Assembly (NCBI RefSeq): GCF_006715005.1
Contig: NZ_VFMJ01000001.1
Coordinates: 558,001-622,000 of the forward strand
Direction: 5' to 3'
DNA: 64,000 bases
DNA from: Serratia marcescens
GTDB lineage: Bacteria; Pseudomonadota; Gammaproteobacteria; Enterobacterales; Enterobacteriaceae
Both the position numbers and the translations under genes were made by a program. The notes below the pieces were generated by a model that worked only from the letters and a program-made list of their open reading frames with translations, was not told the origin of the DNA and ran no database searches. Of this stretch, positions 19,146-31,412 are shown piece after piece (within the stretch, counting starts at the first letter, position 1; each line of letters opens with the position of its first letter).

Positions 19146-19862
19146 CTAAACCCCATTCACCAGCCGGCAGGGCTCGGCCTCCCAGCGGTAGCCCACGCCA
19201 TATACCGAGCGGATAAAAGATTTTTCCCCGTCGATCAGTTCCAGCTTGCGGCGCAGGTTTTTGATGTGGCTGTCTATGGTGCGATCGGTGACCACCCGGT
19301 AGTCGTCATACAGGTTGTTCAGCAGCTGCTCGCGTGAAAACACGTTGCCCGGCTGGCTGGCCAGCGTTTTCAGCAGGCGGAATTCCGCCGGCGTCAGATC
19401 CAGCAACTGCCCCTGATAGCTGGCCTGGAAACGCGGCTCATCGATGTGCAGCAGGTCATCTTCCCGCGCGCTCTCCTGCGGCCGATAGCTGCGACGCAGG
19501 ATGGTTTTCACTCGCGCCACCACTTCGCGCGGGCTGTAGGGTTTGCAGATGTAATCGTCGGCGCCGATCTCCAGCCCCAGCAGGCGATCGATCTCTTCGA
19601 TTTTCGCCGTCACCATGACGATAGGCACGTCGCTGAAGCGGCGCAGCTCGCGGCACACCGTCAGACCGTCGGCACCCGGCAACATCAGGTCGAGCAAGAT
19701 CAGCGCCGGCGGATGCTGGTGCACGGTCGGCACCACCTCGTTGCCGTTGGTCAGCCAGCGGGTGGCGTAACCCGCCGCCTGCAGATAATCCACCAGCAGC
19801 TGGCCCAGTTTGGGCTCATCTTCAACAATCATGATCTGCACGGGGTGATTCTGAATGTCCAT
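19146..19862 (-). CDS. baeR: Response regulator BaeR
   Basis: This 238-residue OmpR-family regulator has a receiver domain with phosphoacceptor Asp58 in [13 protein letters not shown] and acidic pocket VEDEP. A winged-helix DNA-binding domain follows (about residues 140-230, with [17 protein letters not shown] and [17 protein letters not shown]). With BaeS it senses envelope stress (indole, flavonoids, zinc, misfolded proteins) and activates mdtABCD and spy-type genes. Its ATG overlaps the baeS stop by 1 bp (TGATG). It lies at the end of the mdtABCD-baeSR operon. Confidence 0.95.
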   Translation of the reverse strand: MDIQNHPVQIMIVEDEPKLGQLLVDYLQAAGYATRWLTNGNEVVPTVHQHPPALILLDLMLPGADGLTVCRELRRFSDVPIVMVTAKIEEIDRLLGLEIGADDYICKPYSPREVVARVKTILRRSYRPQESAREDDLLHIDEPRFQASYQGQLLDLTPAEFRLLKTLASQPGNVFSREQLLNNLYDDYRVVTDRTIDSHIKNLRRKLELIDGEKSFIRSVYGVGYRWEAEPCRLVNGV

Positions 19863-21244
19863 CAGGGCGCCTTATTTTTTATCGGGGTAGCAAATTCTAC
19901 TGTAATGCGCACGCCGCCTAAAGGCGAATGCTCGGCGCGGATTTTCCCGTCGTGGGCTTCCACGATGTTGTGGCAGATCGCCAGCCCCAGCCCGGAACCG
20001 CCGCTGGCACGGTTACGCGAGCCTTCCGCCCGGTAGAAACGTTCGAAAATGCGCGTCAGCTGCTGATCGCTGATGCCCGGCGCGCTGTCCTGCCAGTAGA
20101 GGAACAGCCGCCCCGGCTGCAGCTCGGCGCTGATTTCCAGCCGGCCGCCGGCGTCGGTGTAGCGCAGGCTGTTTTCCAGCAGGTTATTGAACAGCTGGTT
20201 CAGGCGATCGGGATCGCCGAACAGCGGCGCCTGGGCCGGCAGTTGCGTAACGATCTCCAGCCCTTTGGCGCGGAAGCGTTCGCGGAAGGCGGCGACGGCG
20301 ATCTGCAGCAGGTGCACGCAGTCCACTGACGATTTGCGATAGGCCAGCGCACCGAGATCGGAAAGCGACAGCTGGTGCAGATCGTCGACCAGTTTAGTCA
20401 GGGTAGACACCTCGGCCTGCAGAGAACTGAGCGATGCCGGCGTCGGCTGGCGCACGCCGTCCTGCAGCGCCTCCAGCTCGCCGCGTAGCACCGCCAGCGG
20501 CGTGCGCAGCTCGTGCGATACGTCGGCCATAAAGGCGCGGCGCATCTGCTCGTTTTTTTCCAGCGAGGTGGCCAGCTGGTTGAAGTCGTGCGCCAGCCGG
20601 CCCAGTTCATCCTGGCTGCTGACCGCCACGCGGGTGGTGAAATCCCCCGCCGCCAGGCGGTGGGTGCCCGCCACCAGGCGCTTGACCGGGGCCAGCATGC
20701 CGCGTGACAGCAGCCAGGTCACCGCCGCCGCCAACAGGGTGGAGAGCGCAACGATAATCCAGCTGGTGCGCCGCTGCTGGCGATCGAAGTTGATGTCGGT
20801 ATTGCGCGTCAGGCGCTCGACCGGGGTGGTGAGCACCCAGCCGACGATCTCGTTGTTGTAGCGGATCGGGTGGCGAGGCCCCTCTTTCGGCAAGGGACCC
20901 GAATGCCCGACCAGCCGATTGAACTGGCTGTCCACCACCCAAAACTGGGTGCGCCAACCCTTGGGCGGCAGGTTGTGGCTGCTGTCGCTGTTCTGCTCGA
21001 ACGAACGCATGATTTGGTAGACCACCTGATCGTTGTTGCGCAGGAATACCCAGTTGCCGTGGTGGCTGTACTGTTCCTCCAGCGCTTCGCTCAGCATGTT
21101 GATGCGCTGTTCGTTACTGCTCTTGATGTAGTCGATAAAGCCGCGCTCAAAGCTGACGCGCACCCCCCAATGCATGGTGATTAACACCAGCATACAGGCG
21201 GCGAAAATGGCCAGGAACAGCTTCCCGGTAATGCCTATCTTCAT
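19862..21244 (-). CDS. baeS: Sensor histidine kinase BaeS
   Basis: The 460-residue kinase has an N-terminal membrane helix (residues 8-28), a periplasmic loop, a second helix (about 162-182), HAMP (183-235) and the phosphoacceptor His244 in [14 protein letters not shown]. The N box [14 protein letters not shown] and glycine boxes [12 protein letters not shown] complete the ATPase domain. The start overlaps the mdtD stop by 4 bp. It phosphorylates BaeR in response to envelope stress. Confidence 0.95.
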   Translation of the reverse strand: MKIGITGKLFLAIFAACMLVLITMHWGVRVSFERGFIDYIKSSNEQRINMLSEALEEQYSHHGNWVFLRNNDQVVYQIMRSFEQNSDSSHNLPPKGWRTQFWVVDSQFNRLVGHSGPLPKEGPRHPIRYNNEIVGWVLTTPVERLTRNTDINFDRQQRRTSWIIVALSTLLAAAVTWLLSRGMLAPVKRLVAGTHRLAAGDFTTRVAVSSQDELGRLAHDFNQLATSLEKNEQMRRAFMADVSHELRTPLAVLRGELEALQDGVRQPTPASLSSLQAEVSTLTKLVDDLHQLSLSDLGALAYRKSSVDCVHLLQIAVAAFRERFRAKGLEIVTQLPAQAPLFGDPDRLNQLFNNLLENSLRYTDAGGRLEISAELQPGRLFLYWQDSAPGISDQQLTRIFERFYRAEGSRNRASGGSGLGLAICHNIVEAHDGKIRAEHSPLGGVRITVEFATPIKNKAP

Positions 21245-22671
21245 TGCAACCTCGTTGAGCCGGTTCCCGGCTCTTTGGTCAGCGTGCGGTTGGGCGCGCT
21301 ATCGGCCGGCACGCGCGCGAAGGCCAGCGCGGGCAGGGCGATAATCAACGCCATACAGCAGTAGCTGTAAATAAATGCGCTGTGGATGGCCGGGCTGTCG
21401 GCCACCACCTGGTGATGGGCGAAGCTGCCGATCAAAATGCCGGCAACGCTGACGCCGAGGCTCATCGACAGTTGCATGACCATCGACAGCAGGCTGTTGC
21501 CGCTGCTGGCCAGCCGGTCCGGCAGATCTTTCAGCGTCAGGGTGTTCATCGCCGAGAAGCGCAGCGAGTTGACCATCCCCTGGAAGAACAGCACCACCGG
21601 CAGCAGCCACAGCCAGCCGAGCATCGCCACCAGCAGGAAGCTCAGGCTGACCAGCGCCAGCAGCAGCGTGGCGGCCACCAGCACGTTGCGGTAGCCGAAG
21701 CGATTGACCACCTGCACCACGATGCGTTTCATGCCCATGCTGCCGATGATCATCGGGATCATCATCAGCCCGGCGTGGAATGGCGTGAAACCCATGCCCA
21801 CCTGCAGGAACAGCGGCGTCATGAACGGCAGCATGCCGCTGCCGATGCGCCCCAGCAGGCTGGCCAGCAGCCCGATCTTGTAAGTCGGGGTGCGCAACAG
21901 CCGCAGTGAGAACAGGGCGCGGCTATTGCCGTAGGCATGCCAAACATACCCCAACAGCGCCGCTACGCCCAGCGCCACCAGGCCGGCGATGGCGCTGCCG
22001 GACAGCCCCATGCCTTTGTGGCCGTCGAGCGCCAGCGTCAGCGACGCCATGCCGATCGCCAACAGGATAAAGCCGCTGACGTCGAAGCGTCGGGTCTGCA
22101 TTTGGTAGTTGGGCATCAGCAGCAGCGTGGCGATGGCGCCCACGATGCCTACCGGAATATTGATCAGGAAAATCCAGTGCCAGCTGGCGTATTGCACCAG
22201 AAAGCCGCCCAGCGCCGGCCCCATCAGCGGGCCGATCTGGCCCGGCAGCGTCACGAAGGTCATCGCTGCCATGTACTGTTCGCGCGGCACGATCTTCATC
22301 ACCGTCAGACGGCCGACCGGCACCATCATCGCGCCGCCGACGCCCTGAAGCACGCGCGAGGCGATCAGTTCGTTCAGGGTTTCCGAACGGGCGCAGAGAA
22401 TGGAGCCGAGGGTGAACAGCACGATGGCGCTGAAAAACACCCGCTGTACGCCGACCTTGTCCGCCAGCCAGCCGCTGGCCGGCAGCGTTACCGCCACCGT
22501 CAGCACATAGGAGACGATCACCGACTGCATGCGCAGCGGGTTCTCCCCCAGGCTGGCGGCCATCGAGGGCAGGGCGGTGTTGACGATAGTGGTATCCAGC
22601 GTCTGCATAAAGAAGCCGAACGCCACTATCCAGAGTTGCCAGCGTACCGTGGCGGTGTGTTTCATCAGCAT
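21241..22671 (-). CDS. mdtD: MFS transporter MdtD
   Basis: This 476-residue DHA2-type (14-helix) MFS protein begins with [28 protein letters not shown] and carries [14 protein letters not shown] and [22 protein letters not shown]. In E. coli MdtD is cotranscribed with mdtABC but is not needed for MdtABC-mediated resistance and has been linked to iron-citrate export. It starts 10 bp after mdtC and overlaps baeS. Confidence 0.92.
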   Translation of the reverse strand: MLMKHTATVRWQLWIVAFGFFMQTLDTTIVNTALPSMAASLGENPLRMQSVIVSYVLTVAVTLPASGWLADKVGVQRVFFSAIVLFTLGSILCARSETLNELIASRVLQGVGGAMMVPVGRLTVMKIVPREQYMAAMTFVTLPGQIGPLMGPALGGFLVQYASWHWIFLINIPVGIVGAIATLLLMPNYQMQTRRFDVSGFILLAIGMASLTLALDGHKGMGLSGSAIAGLVALGVAALLGYVWHAYGNSRALFSLRLLRTPTYKIGLLASLLGRIGSGMLPFMTPLFLQVGMGFTPFHAGLMMIPMIIGSMGMKRIVVQVVNRFGYRNVLVAATLLLALVSLSFLLVAMLGWLWLLPVVLFFQGMVNSLRFSAMNTLTLKDLPDRLASSGNSLLSMVMQLSMSLGVSVAGILIGSFAHHQVVADSPAIHSAFIYSYCCMALIIALPALAFARVPADSAPNRTLTKEPGTGSTRLQ

Positions 22672-22681
22672 CGGTCGGCCA

Positions 22682-25600
22682 TTAATGGGGCAGTGGGGCC
22701 AGTTGCTTACTGCGGCGGAACTTCGCCTGCAGCCGGTCGAAGTAAAGATAGACCACCGGCGTGGTGTACAGCGTCAGCAGCTGGCTCATCACCAGACCGC
22801 CGGCGATGGTGATGCCGAGCGGCTGGCGCAGCTCGGCGCCATCGCCGCTGGCCAGCACCAGCGGCAGCGCGCCGAACAACGCCGCCAGCGTGGTCATCAT
22901 GATCGGCCGGAAACGCAGCAGGCTGGCCTGGAAAATCGCCTCGCGGGCGCTGATGCCGCCGTTGCGCTGCGCTTCGAGCGCGAAGTCGACCATCATGATG
23001 GCGTTTTTCTTCACGATACCGATCAACAGCATGATGCCGATCAGCGCGATCAGGCTGAACGGCGCGCCGAACAGCTCGAGCGCCAGCAGCGCGCCCACGC
23101 CCGCGGAAGGCAGCGTGGAGAGGATGGTCAGCGGATGGATATAGCTCTCGTACAGCACGCCGAGCACGATGTACACCGTGGCGATCGCCGCCAGGATCAG
23201 GATCACCTGCGATTTCAGGGTATCCTGGAACACTTGGGCGGTGCCGGCGAAAGCGCCGCGTACCGCGGGCGGCACGCCGAGCTGGGTCATGGTGCGGGTG
23301 ACGGCGTCAGTGGCGTCTCCCAGGCTGACACCGAGCGGCAGGTTGAACGAGATGGTGGAGGCGGCGGACAGACCCTGGTGATTCACCGCCAGCGGCGTAT
23401 TGGCCGGCTGCCAGTGCGCGAAGTAGGAGAGCGGTATCGCCTTGCCTTCGCTGTTGATGATGAACATTTTGTCCAGTGAACTCACGTCCTGGGTGTAGGG
23501 CGGCGCCACTTCCATCACCACCTTATATTGGTTGAGTGGCTGATAGATGGTCGAGATCTGGCGCTGACCGAAGGCGTTGTTCAACAGGTTGTTGGCGTCG
23601 GACACCGAGATGCCGAGGCGGGACATGGTGTCGCGATCGTAAATCAGATCCATCTCCGAGCCTTTATCCTGCTGATCCGAGTTGACGTCTGCCAGCTCCG
23701 GCAGGGCGGCCAGCGCGGTGCGGATTTTCGGTTCCCAGGTGCGCAGGGCGCTCAAATCGTCCGACAGCAGCGTGTACTGGTAGCTGGCGTTGGCCTGCCG
23801 GCCGCCGACGCGGATATCTTGCACCGCCATCAGGAACAGACTGGCACCGGGCTCTTTTGCCAGCTTGGTGCGCAGGCGGGCGATCACCTGCTGCGCGCTG
23901 TCCTTACGTTCGGACAGCGGCTTGAGCGAGATGAACATCGAGCCGCTGTTGGTGCGCGAGCCGCCGGTAAAGCCGGTGACGTTATCCACCGCCGGATCGT
24001 CGCGCACGATGGTCATGAAATCCTGCAGCTTTTGGCGCATCGCCTGGAACGAGATGCTCTGATCGGCCTGAATGGAGCCCATCAGGCGGCCGGTATCCTG
24101 TTCCGGGAAGAAGGTTTTCGGGACGCTGATATACAGCCAGACGTTCAGCGCTACCGTCGCCAGCAGGATCGCCAGCACCCAGCGGGCATGATCGAGCACC
24201 CAGTGCAGCGAGCGGCCATAGCCCTGCTGCAGTTTCAGCAACAGCTTGCCGAAGCCGCGCACGCGCTGCTGCGCGCGTTCCGTTTGCGGGCGCAGCAGGT
24301 AGGCGCACATCATTGGCGTGAGCGTCAGCGAGATGATCAGCGACAGCCCGATAGACACCGACAGGGTAACGGCGAACTCGCGGAACAGGCGCCCCGGCAG
24401 CCCCTCCATCAGCAGCAGCGGAATGAACACCGCCACCAGCGACATGCTCATCGAAAGCACGGTAAAGCCGACCTCGCGTATCCCTTGCAGCGCCGCCTGC
24501 AGCGGCTTGATGCCGGCTTCCACGTGGCGGGAAATGTTTTCCAGCACCACGATGGCGTCGTCCACCACGAAGCCGGTGGCGATGGTCAGCGCCATCAGCG
24601 ACAGGTTGTTGAGGCTAAAGCCGCACAGATACATGGCGGCAAAGGTGCCGATCAACGACACCGGCACCGCGACGGCGGGGATCAGCGTGGCGCGGCCGGA
24701 GCGCAGGAAGGCGAACACCACCAGGATCACCAGCGCGATGGCGATGACCAGCGATTGCTCCACTTCCGCCAGCGAGGCGCGAATGGTCGGCGAACGATCC
24801 TGCGCGATGTTCAGCTTGATCGAGGCCGGAATGCTGGCCTGCAGATCGGGCAGTTCGGCGCGGATGCGATCGACGGTGGCGATGATGTTGGCGTCCGGCG
24901 AACGGCTGACCACCAGCAGGATCGCCGGTTGGGCGTTGGTCATCCCGGCGTTGCGCACGTCCTGCACCGAGTCGATGACGTTGGCGACGTCGCTCAGCCG
25001 GACGGCGGAGCCGTTGTTGTAATGCACGATCAGCGGCTTGTAGCCCTCGGCCTTCTTGATCTGGTCGTTGCTCTGGATCTGCCAGCGCTTGTCCTGGCTT
25101 TCGGTCGAGCCGAGCGGCGTGCGCAGGTTGGCGTTGCTGATGGCCTGGCGCACGCTGTCCAGCGAGACGCCCTGGTTAAACAGCGCGGAAGGGTTCAGCT
25201 CCACCCGCACCGCAGGCAGCGAGCTGCCGCCGACGGTGACGTCGCCGACGCCCTCGGTTTGAGCGATCTTCTGCGCCAGCTGGGTGGAGGCGAAGTCGTA
25301 AAGTTGCCCCTGGCTGTAGGTGTCGGAGGTGAGCGTCAGGATCATGATCGGCGCGTCCGACGGGTTCATCTGCCGATAGGTGGGTCGGCTCGGCATGCCG
25401 GAAGGCAACAGGCTTTGCGCGGCGTTGATCGCCGCCTGCACGTCGCGCGCGGCGCCGTTGATGTCGCGGCTGAGATCGAACTGCAGGACAACGCGGGTGC
25501 TGCCGAGCGAGCTCATCGAGGTCATTTCGTTAACCCCGGCGATGCGGCTGAGCGCGCGCTCCAGCGGGGTGGCGACCGAGGTCGCCATGGTTTCCGGATC

Positions 25601-25762
25601 GGCGCCCGGCAAAGTTGCGGTGACGGAGATTACCGGGTAGTCCACCTGTGGCAGCGGCGCGACGGGCAGCAGGCTGAAGCCCAACGCGCCCGCCAGCGCA
25701 ATCGCCAGCGTCAGCAGGGTGGTGGCCACCGGCCGGAAGATAAACAGCGAGAAGAATTTCAC
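22682..25762 (-). CDS. mdtC: RND multidrug efflux pump subunit MdtC
   Basis: This 1026-residue inner-membrane RND transporter has helix 1 at residues 10-30, two large periplasmic loops and a central block of helices with [17 protein letters not shown] (proton-relay Asp pair). The C-terminal [23 protein letters not shown] repeats the pattern. It forms the heterotrimer MdtB2MdtC with MdtB and works with MdtA and TolC to expel bile salts, novobiocin and similar drugs. Its ATG overlaps mdtB by 4 bp. Confidence 0.96.
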   Translation of the reverse strand: MKFFSLFIFRPVATTLLTLAIALAGALGFSLLPVAPLPQVDYPVISVTATLPGADPETMATSVATPLERALSRIAGVNEMTSMSSLGSTRVVLQFDLSRDINGAARDVQAAINAAQSLLPSGMPSRPTYRQMNPSDAPIMILTLTSDTYSQGQLYDFASTQLAQKIAQTEGVGDVTVGGSSLPAVRVELNPSALFNQGVSLDSVRQAISNANLRTPLGSTESQDKRWQIQSNDQIKKAEGYKPLIVHYNNGSAVRLSDVANVIDSVQDVRNAGMTNAQPAILLVVSRSPDANIIATVDRIRAELPDLQASIPASIKLNIAQDRSPTIRASLAEVEQSLVIAIALVILVVFAFLRSGRATLIPAVAVPVSLIGTFAAMYLCGFSLNNLSLMALTIATGFVVDDAIVVLENISRHVEAGIKPLQAALQGIREVGFTVLSMSMSLVAVFIPLLLMEGLPGRLFREFAVTLSVSIGLSLIISLTLTPMMCAYLLRPQTERAQQRVRGFGKLLLKLQQGYGRSLHWVLDHARWVLAILLATVALNVWLYISVPKTFFPEQDTGRLMGSIQADQSISFQAMRQKLQDFMTIVRDDPAVDNVTGFTGGSRTNSGSMFISLKPLSERKDSAQQVIARLRTKLAKEPGASLFLMAVQDIRVGGRQANASYQYTLLSDDLSALRTWEPKIRTALAALPELADVNSDQQDKGSEMDLIYDRDTMSRLGISVSDANNLLNNAFGQRQISTIYQPLNQYKVVMEVAPPYTQDVSSLDKMFIINSEGKAIPLSYFAHWQPANTPLAVNHQGLSAASTISFNLPLGVSLGDATDAVTRTMTQLGVPPAVRGAFAGTAQVFQDTLKSQVILILAAIATVYIVLGVLYESYIHPLTILSTLPSAGVGALLALELFGAPFSLIALIGIMLLIGIVKKNAIMMVDFALEAQRNGGISAREAIFQASLLRFRPIMMTTLAALFGALPLVLASGDGAELRQPLGITIAGGLVMSQLLTLYTTPVVYLYFDRLQAKFRRSKQLAPLPH

Positions 25763-28700
25763 GGTGTCTCCCGCGCTTCGTCTTTTTTGGCGTGGGTATT
25801 GCGCGCCAGTTTATCGAACAGCAGGTAGATCACCGGGGTGGTGAACAGCGTCAGCATCTGACTCATGATCAGGCCGCCGACCATGCAGATGCCGAGCGGC
25901 CGGCGCAGCTCCGCGCCGACGCCGGTGCTGAGCATCAGGGGCAGCGCGCCGAGCAGGGCGGCCAGCGTGGTCATCAGGATCGGCCTAAAACGCAGCAGGC
26001 AGGCCTGATAGATGGCGTCATAGGGCTTCATGCCCTGCTCGCGTTCGGCGGCCAGGGCGAAGTCGATCATCATGATGGCGTTTTTCTTCACGATGCCGAT
26101 CAGCAGGATGATGCCGATGATGGCGATCACGTCCAGTTCGCTGCCTGCCAGCATCAGCGCCAGCAGCGCGCCGACCCCGGCGGTCGGCAGGGTGGAGAGG
26201 ATGGTCACCGGATGAATGAAGCTTTCATACAGCACGCCCAGCACGATATACATCGCCACCACCGCCGCCAGGATCAGCCACAGCGTGCTGCCGAGCGCCG
26301 CCTGGAAGGCCAGGGTCGCGCCCTGGAATTTGGTGGTGATGTCTTTCGGCATCGCCAGGGTCTTCTCGACCTGGGTGATGGCGTTGACCGCTTCTTCCAG
26401 CGAATAGCCCTCCGCCACGTTGAAGGAGACCGTGGTCGACGGGAATTGGTCGAGATGGTTGATCGCCAGCGGCCCGTTGCGCTGTTCTATTTTGGCGATG
26501 GTATTCAGCGGCACCACGGCGCCGCTGCTGCTGGTCAGCCGGATGTCGTTCAGCGCCGCCAGCCCCGGCGTCGCCTGCACGTCATGCTCAAGCACCACGC
26601 GGTACTGGTTGGCCTGGGTATAGATGGTGGAGATCAGGCGCTGGCCGAAGGCGTTGTATAGCGCGCTGTCCACGTCGCTCATCTGGATACCGAGGCGCGA
26701 AGCCGAGTCGCGATCGACGTTGATATAGGCCTCCAGCCCCTGATCCTGCCAGTCGCTGCTGACGTCCTGCAGTTCAGGCGTCTGTTGCAGTTCGTCGACC
26801 AGCTGCGGCACCCATTGGCTGAGCTGCTCGAGGGACATCGCCTGCAGGGTGAACTGGTACTGCGTGCGGCTGACCTGGGTATCGATGGTCAGATCCTGCA
26901 CCGGCTGCAGGTAGAGCTTCAGGCCGGGCAGCGTCGCCGCTTTTTCCTGCATCCGGTCGATGATGCTTTGCAGGCTGCCGCTGCGTTCGCTCAACGGTTT
27001 CAGGTTGATCTGCAGCCGGCCGCTGTTGAGCGCGGCGTTAGTGCCGTCGACGCCGATAAACGAGGTCAGGCTCTCTACCGCCGGATCTTGCAGCACCTGC
27101 GCGGCGACCTGCTGTTGCAGTGCCGCCATTTTGCTGAACGATACCGACTGCGGCGCTTCCAGCGTGCCCTGGATCAGGCCGTTATCCTGGATCGGGAAGA
27201 AGCCCTTGGGGATGAACAAATAGAGCAGCACGGTGATCGCCAGGGTGCTCAACGCCACGCACAGCGTCAGCCACTGGTGGGCGAGCACCACTTTCAGCCA
27301 GCGGCCGTAGCCGGCGATCACGCGTTCGAAGAAGCGCTCGGAGGCAGCGGAGAAACGGTTCTGTTTGCGCAGCGACTCGTGGCTCAACAGGCGGGCGCAC
27401 ATCATCGGCGTCAGCGTCAGCGACACCACGGCGGAGATCAGAATCGCCACCGCCAACGTCACGGCGAACTCGCGGAACAGGCGGCCGACGATGTCGCCCA
27501 TGAACAGCAGCGGGATCAGCACCGCCACCAGCGAGAAGGTCAGCGAGATGATGGTGAAGCCGATTTCGCCGGCCCCTTTCAGCGCGGCGTCGAGCGGTTT
27601 TTCGCCTTTCTCGATGTAACGCGAGATGTTCTCGATCACCACGATGGCGTCGTCCACCACGAAGCCGGTGGCGATGGTCAGCGCCATCAGCGTCAGGTTG
27701 TTGATGGAGAAACCGAGGAAGTACATGGCGGCGAAGGTGCCGACCAGCGACAGCGGCACCGCCACGCTGGGGATAATGGTTGCCGGCACGTTGCGCAGGA
27801 ACACGTAAATCACCATCACCACCAGCGCGATCGCCAGCAGCAGCTCGAACTGCACGTCGCTGACCGAGGCGCGAATGGTGGTGGTGCGGTCGGTCAGCAC
27901 CTTGACGTCGACCGACTTGGGCAGGCTTTTAATCAGTGTCGGCAGCATTTCGCGAATGCTGTCGGCGGTGGTGATGACGTTGACGCCGGGCTGGCGCTGA
28001 ATGTTCAGCACGATCGCCGGCTGCTTGTTGGCCCAGGCCGCCAGCCGGGTGTTTTCCGCACCCTGTTCGACGGTGGCGATGTCCTGCAGGCGGATCGGCG
28101 CGCCGTTTTTGTAGGCGACGATCAGCCGCCGGTACTCATCGGCAGATTTCATCTGATCGTTGGCGGACAGGGTGACCGAGTGGGTCGGGCCGTCCAGGCT
28201 GCCTTTGGCGGAGTTGACGTTGGCGGCCGTGATGGCGGTGCGCACGGTTTCGCTGTCGAGTCCGTTGGCCGCCATCGCCGGCGCGTTGAGCTTCACGCGC
28301 ACCGCCGGGCGCTGGCCGCCGGAAAGGGTAACCAGGCCGACGCCGGTCACCTGGGAAATCTTCTGCGCCACGCGCGTTTCCACCATGTCTTCCACCTGCG
28401 TCATCGGCATGGCGGTGGAGGTGACGGCCAGCGTCAGGATCGGTGGATCGGCGGGGTTAACCTTGCTGTAGATCGGCGGGTAGGGCAGATCGGTCGGCAG
28501 CAGGTTGGTGGCGGAGTTGATCGCCGCCTGCACCTCCTGCTCGGCGACATCCAGCGACAGCGCCAGCTGAAACTGCAGGGTGATCACCGAGGCGCCGCCG
28601 GAGTTTTGCGACAGCATCTGTTTGAGGCCGGACATTTGCCCGAACTGGCGCTCCAGCGGCGCGGTGATGGCAGAGGTCACCACGTCCGGGCTGGCGCCGG

Positions 28701-28881
28701 GGTACAGCGTCACCACCTGAATGGTCGGATAATCGACCTCCGGCAGGGCGGAAACAGGCAGCGCGCGGTAGCCGATGATCCCCGCCAGCAGGATCGCCAC
28801 CATCAGCAGCGTAGTGGCGACCGGGCGCAGGATAAACAGGCGGGACGGCCCGCCGCCGGGGTTCGGCGTCATCACCTGCAT
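25759..28881 (-). CDS. mdtB: RND multidrug efflux pump subunit MdtB
   Basis: At 1040 residues it has the same length and order of motifs as E. coli Mdt[21 protein letters not shown] (helix 1), [21 protein letters not shown] and [19 protein letters not shown]. It is the partner RND subunit of MdtC; the two are unequal in the complex (2:1). Its ATG overlaps the mdtA stop by one base (TGATG), indicating coupled translation. Confidence 0.96.
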   Translation of the reverse strand: MQVMTPNPGGGPSRLFILRPVATTLLMVAILLAGIIGYRALPVSALPEVDYPTIQVVTLYPGASPDVVTSAITAPLERQFGQMSGLKQMLSQNSGGASVITLQFQLALSLDVAEQEVQAAINSATNLLPTDLPYPPIYSKVNPADPPILTLAVTSTAMPMTQVEDMVETRVAQKISQVTGVGLVTLSGGQRPAVRVKLNAPAMAANGLDSETVRTAITAANVNSAKGSLDGPTHSVTLSANDQMKSADEYRRLIVAYKNGAPIRLQDIATVEQGAENTRLAAWANKQPAIVLNIQRQPGVNVITTADSIREMLPTLIKSLPKSVDVKVLTDRTTTIRASVSDVQFELLLAIALVVMVIYVFLRNVPATIIPSVAVPLSLVGTFAAMYFLGFSINNLTLMALTIATGFVVDDAIVVIENISRYIEKGEKPLDAALKGAGEIGFTIISLTFSLVAVLIPLLFMGDIVGRLFREFAVTLAVAILISAVVSLTLTPMMCARLLSHESLRKQNRFSAASERFFERVIAGYGRWLKVVLAHQWLTLCVALSTLAITVLLYLFIPKGFFPIQDNGLIQGTLEAPQSVSFSKMAALQQQVAAQVLQDPAVESLTSFIGVDGTNAALNSGRLQINLKPLSERSGSLQSIIDRMQEKAATLPGLKLYLQPVQDLTIDTQVSRTQYQFTLQAMSLEQLSQWVPQLVDELQQTPELQDVSSDWQDQGLEAYINVDRDSASRLGIQMSDVDSALYNAFGQRLISTIYTQANQYRVVLEHDVQATPGLAALNDIRLTSSSGAVVPLNTIAKIEQRNGPLAINHLDQFPSTTVSFNVAEGYSLEEAVNAITQVEKTLAMPKDITTKFQGATLAFQAALGSTLWLILAAVVAMYIVLGVLYESFIHPVTILSTLPTAGVGALLALMLAGSELDVIAIIGIILLIGIVKKNAIMMIDFALAAEREQGMKPYDAIYQACLLRFRPILMTTLAALLGALPLMLSTGVGAELRRPLGICMVGGLIMSQMLTLFTTPVIYLLFDKLARNTHAKKDEARETP

Positions 28882-30119
28882 CAGGCTTTCTCCCGCTTGG
28901 CGTGCGGTGTGGCGTTGCCGCCGGCCGCCGGGGTCTGCGGCGTCACCACCTCGACCTTCATGCCCTCCGTCAGTTGATCGATGCCGTCGGTCACCACACG
29001 CTGCCCGGCGTTCAGGCCGCTGGCGATGACCACGTTCTGGCTGTCTTCAATGCCGATGGTGACCAGGCGTTTGCTGACCTTGTTCTCATCGTCCATCGTC
29101 CAGACGAAGTTGCCTTCGTTACCCATTTGCACCGCGGCGGTCGGCACCACGATGGCGTTTTGCAACGTGGCGACTTTCAGCCGCGCATTGACGAACTGAT
29201 TGGGGAACAGCGCATCGTCCTGGTTGGCGTACTGCGCCTTCAGCTTGATGGTGCCGGTGGTGGTGTCTATCTGGTTGTCCAGGCTGAGCAGGTTGCCCTG
29301 CGCCAGCAGGGTCTTGTTGGTGCGCCCCCAGGCTTCGACGCTGACCGGCCCTGTTTTCTGTGCCTTCATGATTTCGCTGATGTTGCCTTCCGGCAGGGTG
29401 AACACCACCTCGATCGGGTGCGTTTGCGTGATCACCACGATGGCCGTGGTGCCGCTGGTGATGTAGTTGCCCATATCGACCTGCTTGAGACCCACGCGAC
29501 CGGAGATCGGCGCGATGATTTTGCTGTAGGTCAGCTGCAGCTGAGCGCTGTCCACCGCGCCCTGATCGGCCTTGATTGACCCTTCGGTCTGCTGCACCAG
29601 TGAGGCCTGCGTATCCAGCTCCTGGCGGGAAACCAGGTTGGTTTTCACCAGTTGCTGATAGCGCGCCAGATCGCGCCGGGCGTTGGCCAGCGTTGCCTGG
29701 TCTTTTGCCAGCTGCCCTTGCGCCTGTGTCAGCTGCACCTGGAAGGGCCGCGGATCGATCTCTGCCAGCAGATCGCCGGCTTTCACCTGTTGCCCTTCGG
29801 TGAAGTGCAGCGTCATCAATTGGCCATCGACCCGGCTGGTGACGGTAACGGTATTGGCAGCGGTGACGGTACCCAGCCCGATCAGATAGCTTGGCACCGA
29901 TTGCTGCGTGGCCGTGGCCACCTGAACCGGCGACAGATTGCCGCGTCGTTTGCCACCGGCCGCCCCTTTGCCTCCACCGGCAGGACGGGCAGCCGCCGGT
30001 GTTTCAGCGGCCGGCGGTGCGGTATTGAAATGGCGCCAAATCAGTACGGCGGCAATGGCCACGATGGCGACAACCAGCAGGCGCAGCATCAGGGAACGAC
30101 GTTGGGGTTTTGCATTCAT
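28881..30119 (-). CDS. mdtA: Membrane fusion protein MdtA
   Basis: This 412-residue periplasmic adaptor (E. coli MdtA has 415) has an N-terminal membrane anchor (about residues 10-28) after MNAKPQRRS and a biotinyl-lipoyl/alpha-hairpin region (about 90-200, with [20 protein letters not shown]). Barrel domains follow, and the tail is Ala/Gly-rich. The start at 30119 is chosen on homology; the in-frame extension to 30218 encodes a Cys-rich stretch unlike the family. It is the first gene of the mdtABCD-baeSR operon. Confidence 0.94.
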   Translation of the reverse strand: MNAKPQRRSLMLRLLVVAIVAIAAVLIWRHFNTAPPAAETPAAARPAGGGKGAAGGKRRGNLSPVQVATATQQSVPSYLIGLGTVTAANTVTVTSRVDGQLMTLHFTEGQQVKAGDLLAEIDPRPFQVQLTQAQGQLAKDQATLANARRDLARYQQLVKTNLVSRQELDTQASLVQQTEGSIKADQGAVDSAQLQLTYSKIIAPISGRVGLKQVDMGNYITSGTTAIVVITQTHPIEVVFTLPEGNISEIMKAQKTGPVSVEAWGRTNKTLLAQGNLLSLDNQIDTTTGTIKLKAQYANQDDALFPNQFVNARLKVATLQNAIVVPTAAVQMGNEGNFVWTMDDENKVSKRLVTIGIEDSQNVVIASGLNAGQRVVTDGIDQLTEGMKVEVVTPQTPAAGGNATPHAKREKA

Positions 30120-30205
30120 GGCGGCGAAAATTCTCTCCAAAGGACAAGCGTGCGGGCACGCGTTGCCACAAAAATAGCACTCCTTACAGAATACTAGTTT
30201 AGCTA

Positions 30206-30223
30206 GCCAAAGCGGCATAAAAA
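30206..30223 (-). promoter_or_regulatory. Candidate BaeR box upstream of mdtA
   Basis: On the minus strand TTTTTATGCCGCTTTGGC keeps the TTTTT and TTGGC ends of the published E. coli BaeR box (TTTTTCTCCATNATTGGC), matching about 12 of 17 defined positions, 87 bp upstream of the mdtA start. This is inference from visual alignment. Confidence 0.45.
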
Positions 30224-30390
30224 TGAAGGAAATAAGGAGGAACCGTCAGCATTTTCCGAATAAGTTAACGATTGTTGCCTGCTATGTTTATAAGCGTTGG
30301 CTTTTAACTTATAGCCAATGTGTTTTAACGACTTTCTGCATTCAGCGCTAATAATTAACGAGCAAATCATTTAACCCATGGAGCCTTATA

Positions 30391-31344
30391 ATGAGCAAGA
30401 AACAACTGGGCCGTTCGGGCATCCAGGTGCCGGCGTTGACCTTCGGCGGCAACGTGTTCGGCTGGACGGCGGATCAAGCGACCTCTTTCAGCCTGCTGGA
30501 TGCGCTGGTGGACAATCAGCTCAACTTTATCGACACCGCCGATGTCTATTCCAGCTGGGCGCCGGGCAACCGGGGCGGCGAATCGGAAACCGTCATCGGC
30601 GAATGGCTCAAGAAGAGCGGCAAGCGCGACCAGGTGATCATCGCCACCAAGGTGGGCAAACCGATGGGCGAAGGCAAACAGGGGCTGTCGCCGCGCTATA
30701 TTCAGCAGGCGGTGGAAGATTCGCTGCGCCGCCTGCAAACGGATTATATCGATCTTTATCAGTCGCACGATGATGACCGCGATACGCCGTTGGAAGAGAC
30801 GCTGGCGGCGTTCGATGCGCTGATCAAGGCCGGCAAGGTGCGGGCGATCGGCGCCTCCAACTATCAGGCGGATCGCCTGGAAGAAGCGCTGCGGGTGAGC
30901 GAAAGCAACGGGCTGGCGCGTTATGAAACCCTGCAGCCGGAGTACAACCTGTATGCGCGTGAAGGGTATGAAGCCGAGCTGGAAGGTGTGGCGCAGCGCC
31001 ATGGCCTCGGGGTGATCAATTTCTTCGCGCTGGCCAGCGGCTTCCTGACCGGCAAATATCGCAGCAAAGCGGACGAGGGCAAAAGCCAGCGTGGCGATCG
31101 CATCGTCGAACGCTACCTTAATCCGCGCGGCTTCCGCATTCTGGCGGCGCTGGATCAGGTGGCGGGCAAGCACGGCAGCTCCCCGGCGCAGGTCTCGCTG
31201 GCCTGGCTGATAGCGCGCCCGAGCATCACCGCGCCGATCGTCAGCGCGACCTCGTTGCCGCAGCTGGATGAGTTGGTCAGCGCCACCCAGCTGACGCTGG
31301 ATGCGGACGACATTCAGGCGCTGAACGACGCCAGCGCCGAGTAG
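30391..31344 (+). CDS. Aldo/keto reductase
   Basis: This 317-residue (beta/alpha)8 NADPH-dependent reductase keeps the tetrad Asp (FIDTADVYS, about residue 48), Tyr (about 53), Lys (IATKVGKPMG, about 88) and His (YQSHDDD, about 125). C-terminal SITAPIVSATSLPQLDEL provides NADP contacts. It belongs to the YajO/YghZ-like group acting on aldehydes including methylglyoxal; the substrate is not assignable. GGAG lies about 8 bases before the ATG. It is divergent from mdtA with a 271-bp shared upstream region. Confidence 0.85.
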   Translation: MSKKQLGRSGIQVPALTFGGNVFGWTADQATSFSLLDALVDNQLNFIDTADVYSSWAPGNRGGESETVIGEWLKKSGKRDQVIIATKVGKPMGEGKQGLSPRYIQQAVEDSLRRLQTDYIDLYQSHDDDRDTPLEETLAAFDALIKAGKVRAIGASNYQADRLEEALRVSESNGLARYETLQPEYNLYAREGYEAELEGVAQRHGLGVINFFALASGFLTGKYRSKADEGKSQRGDRIVERYLNPRGFRILAALDQVAGKHGSSPAQVSLAWLIARPSITAPIVSATSLPQLDELVSATQLTLDADDIQALNDASAE

Positions 31345-31412
31345 GGGGCGTTACCCGGCGGCGATTTTGCTCTATGCTGAAGGGGTCAACATGGCCCATT
31401 CAGGAAACCGCA

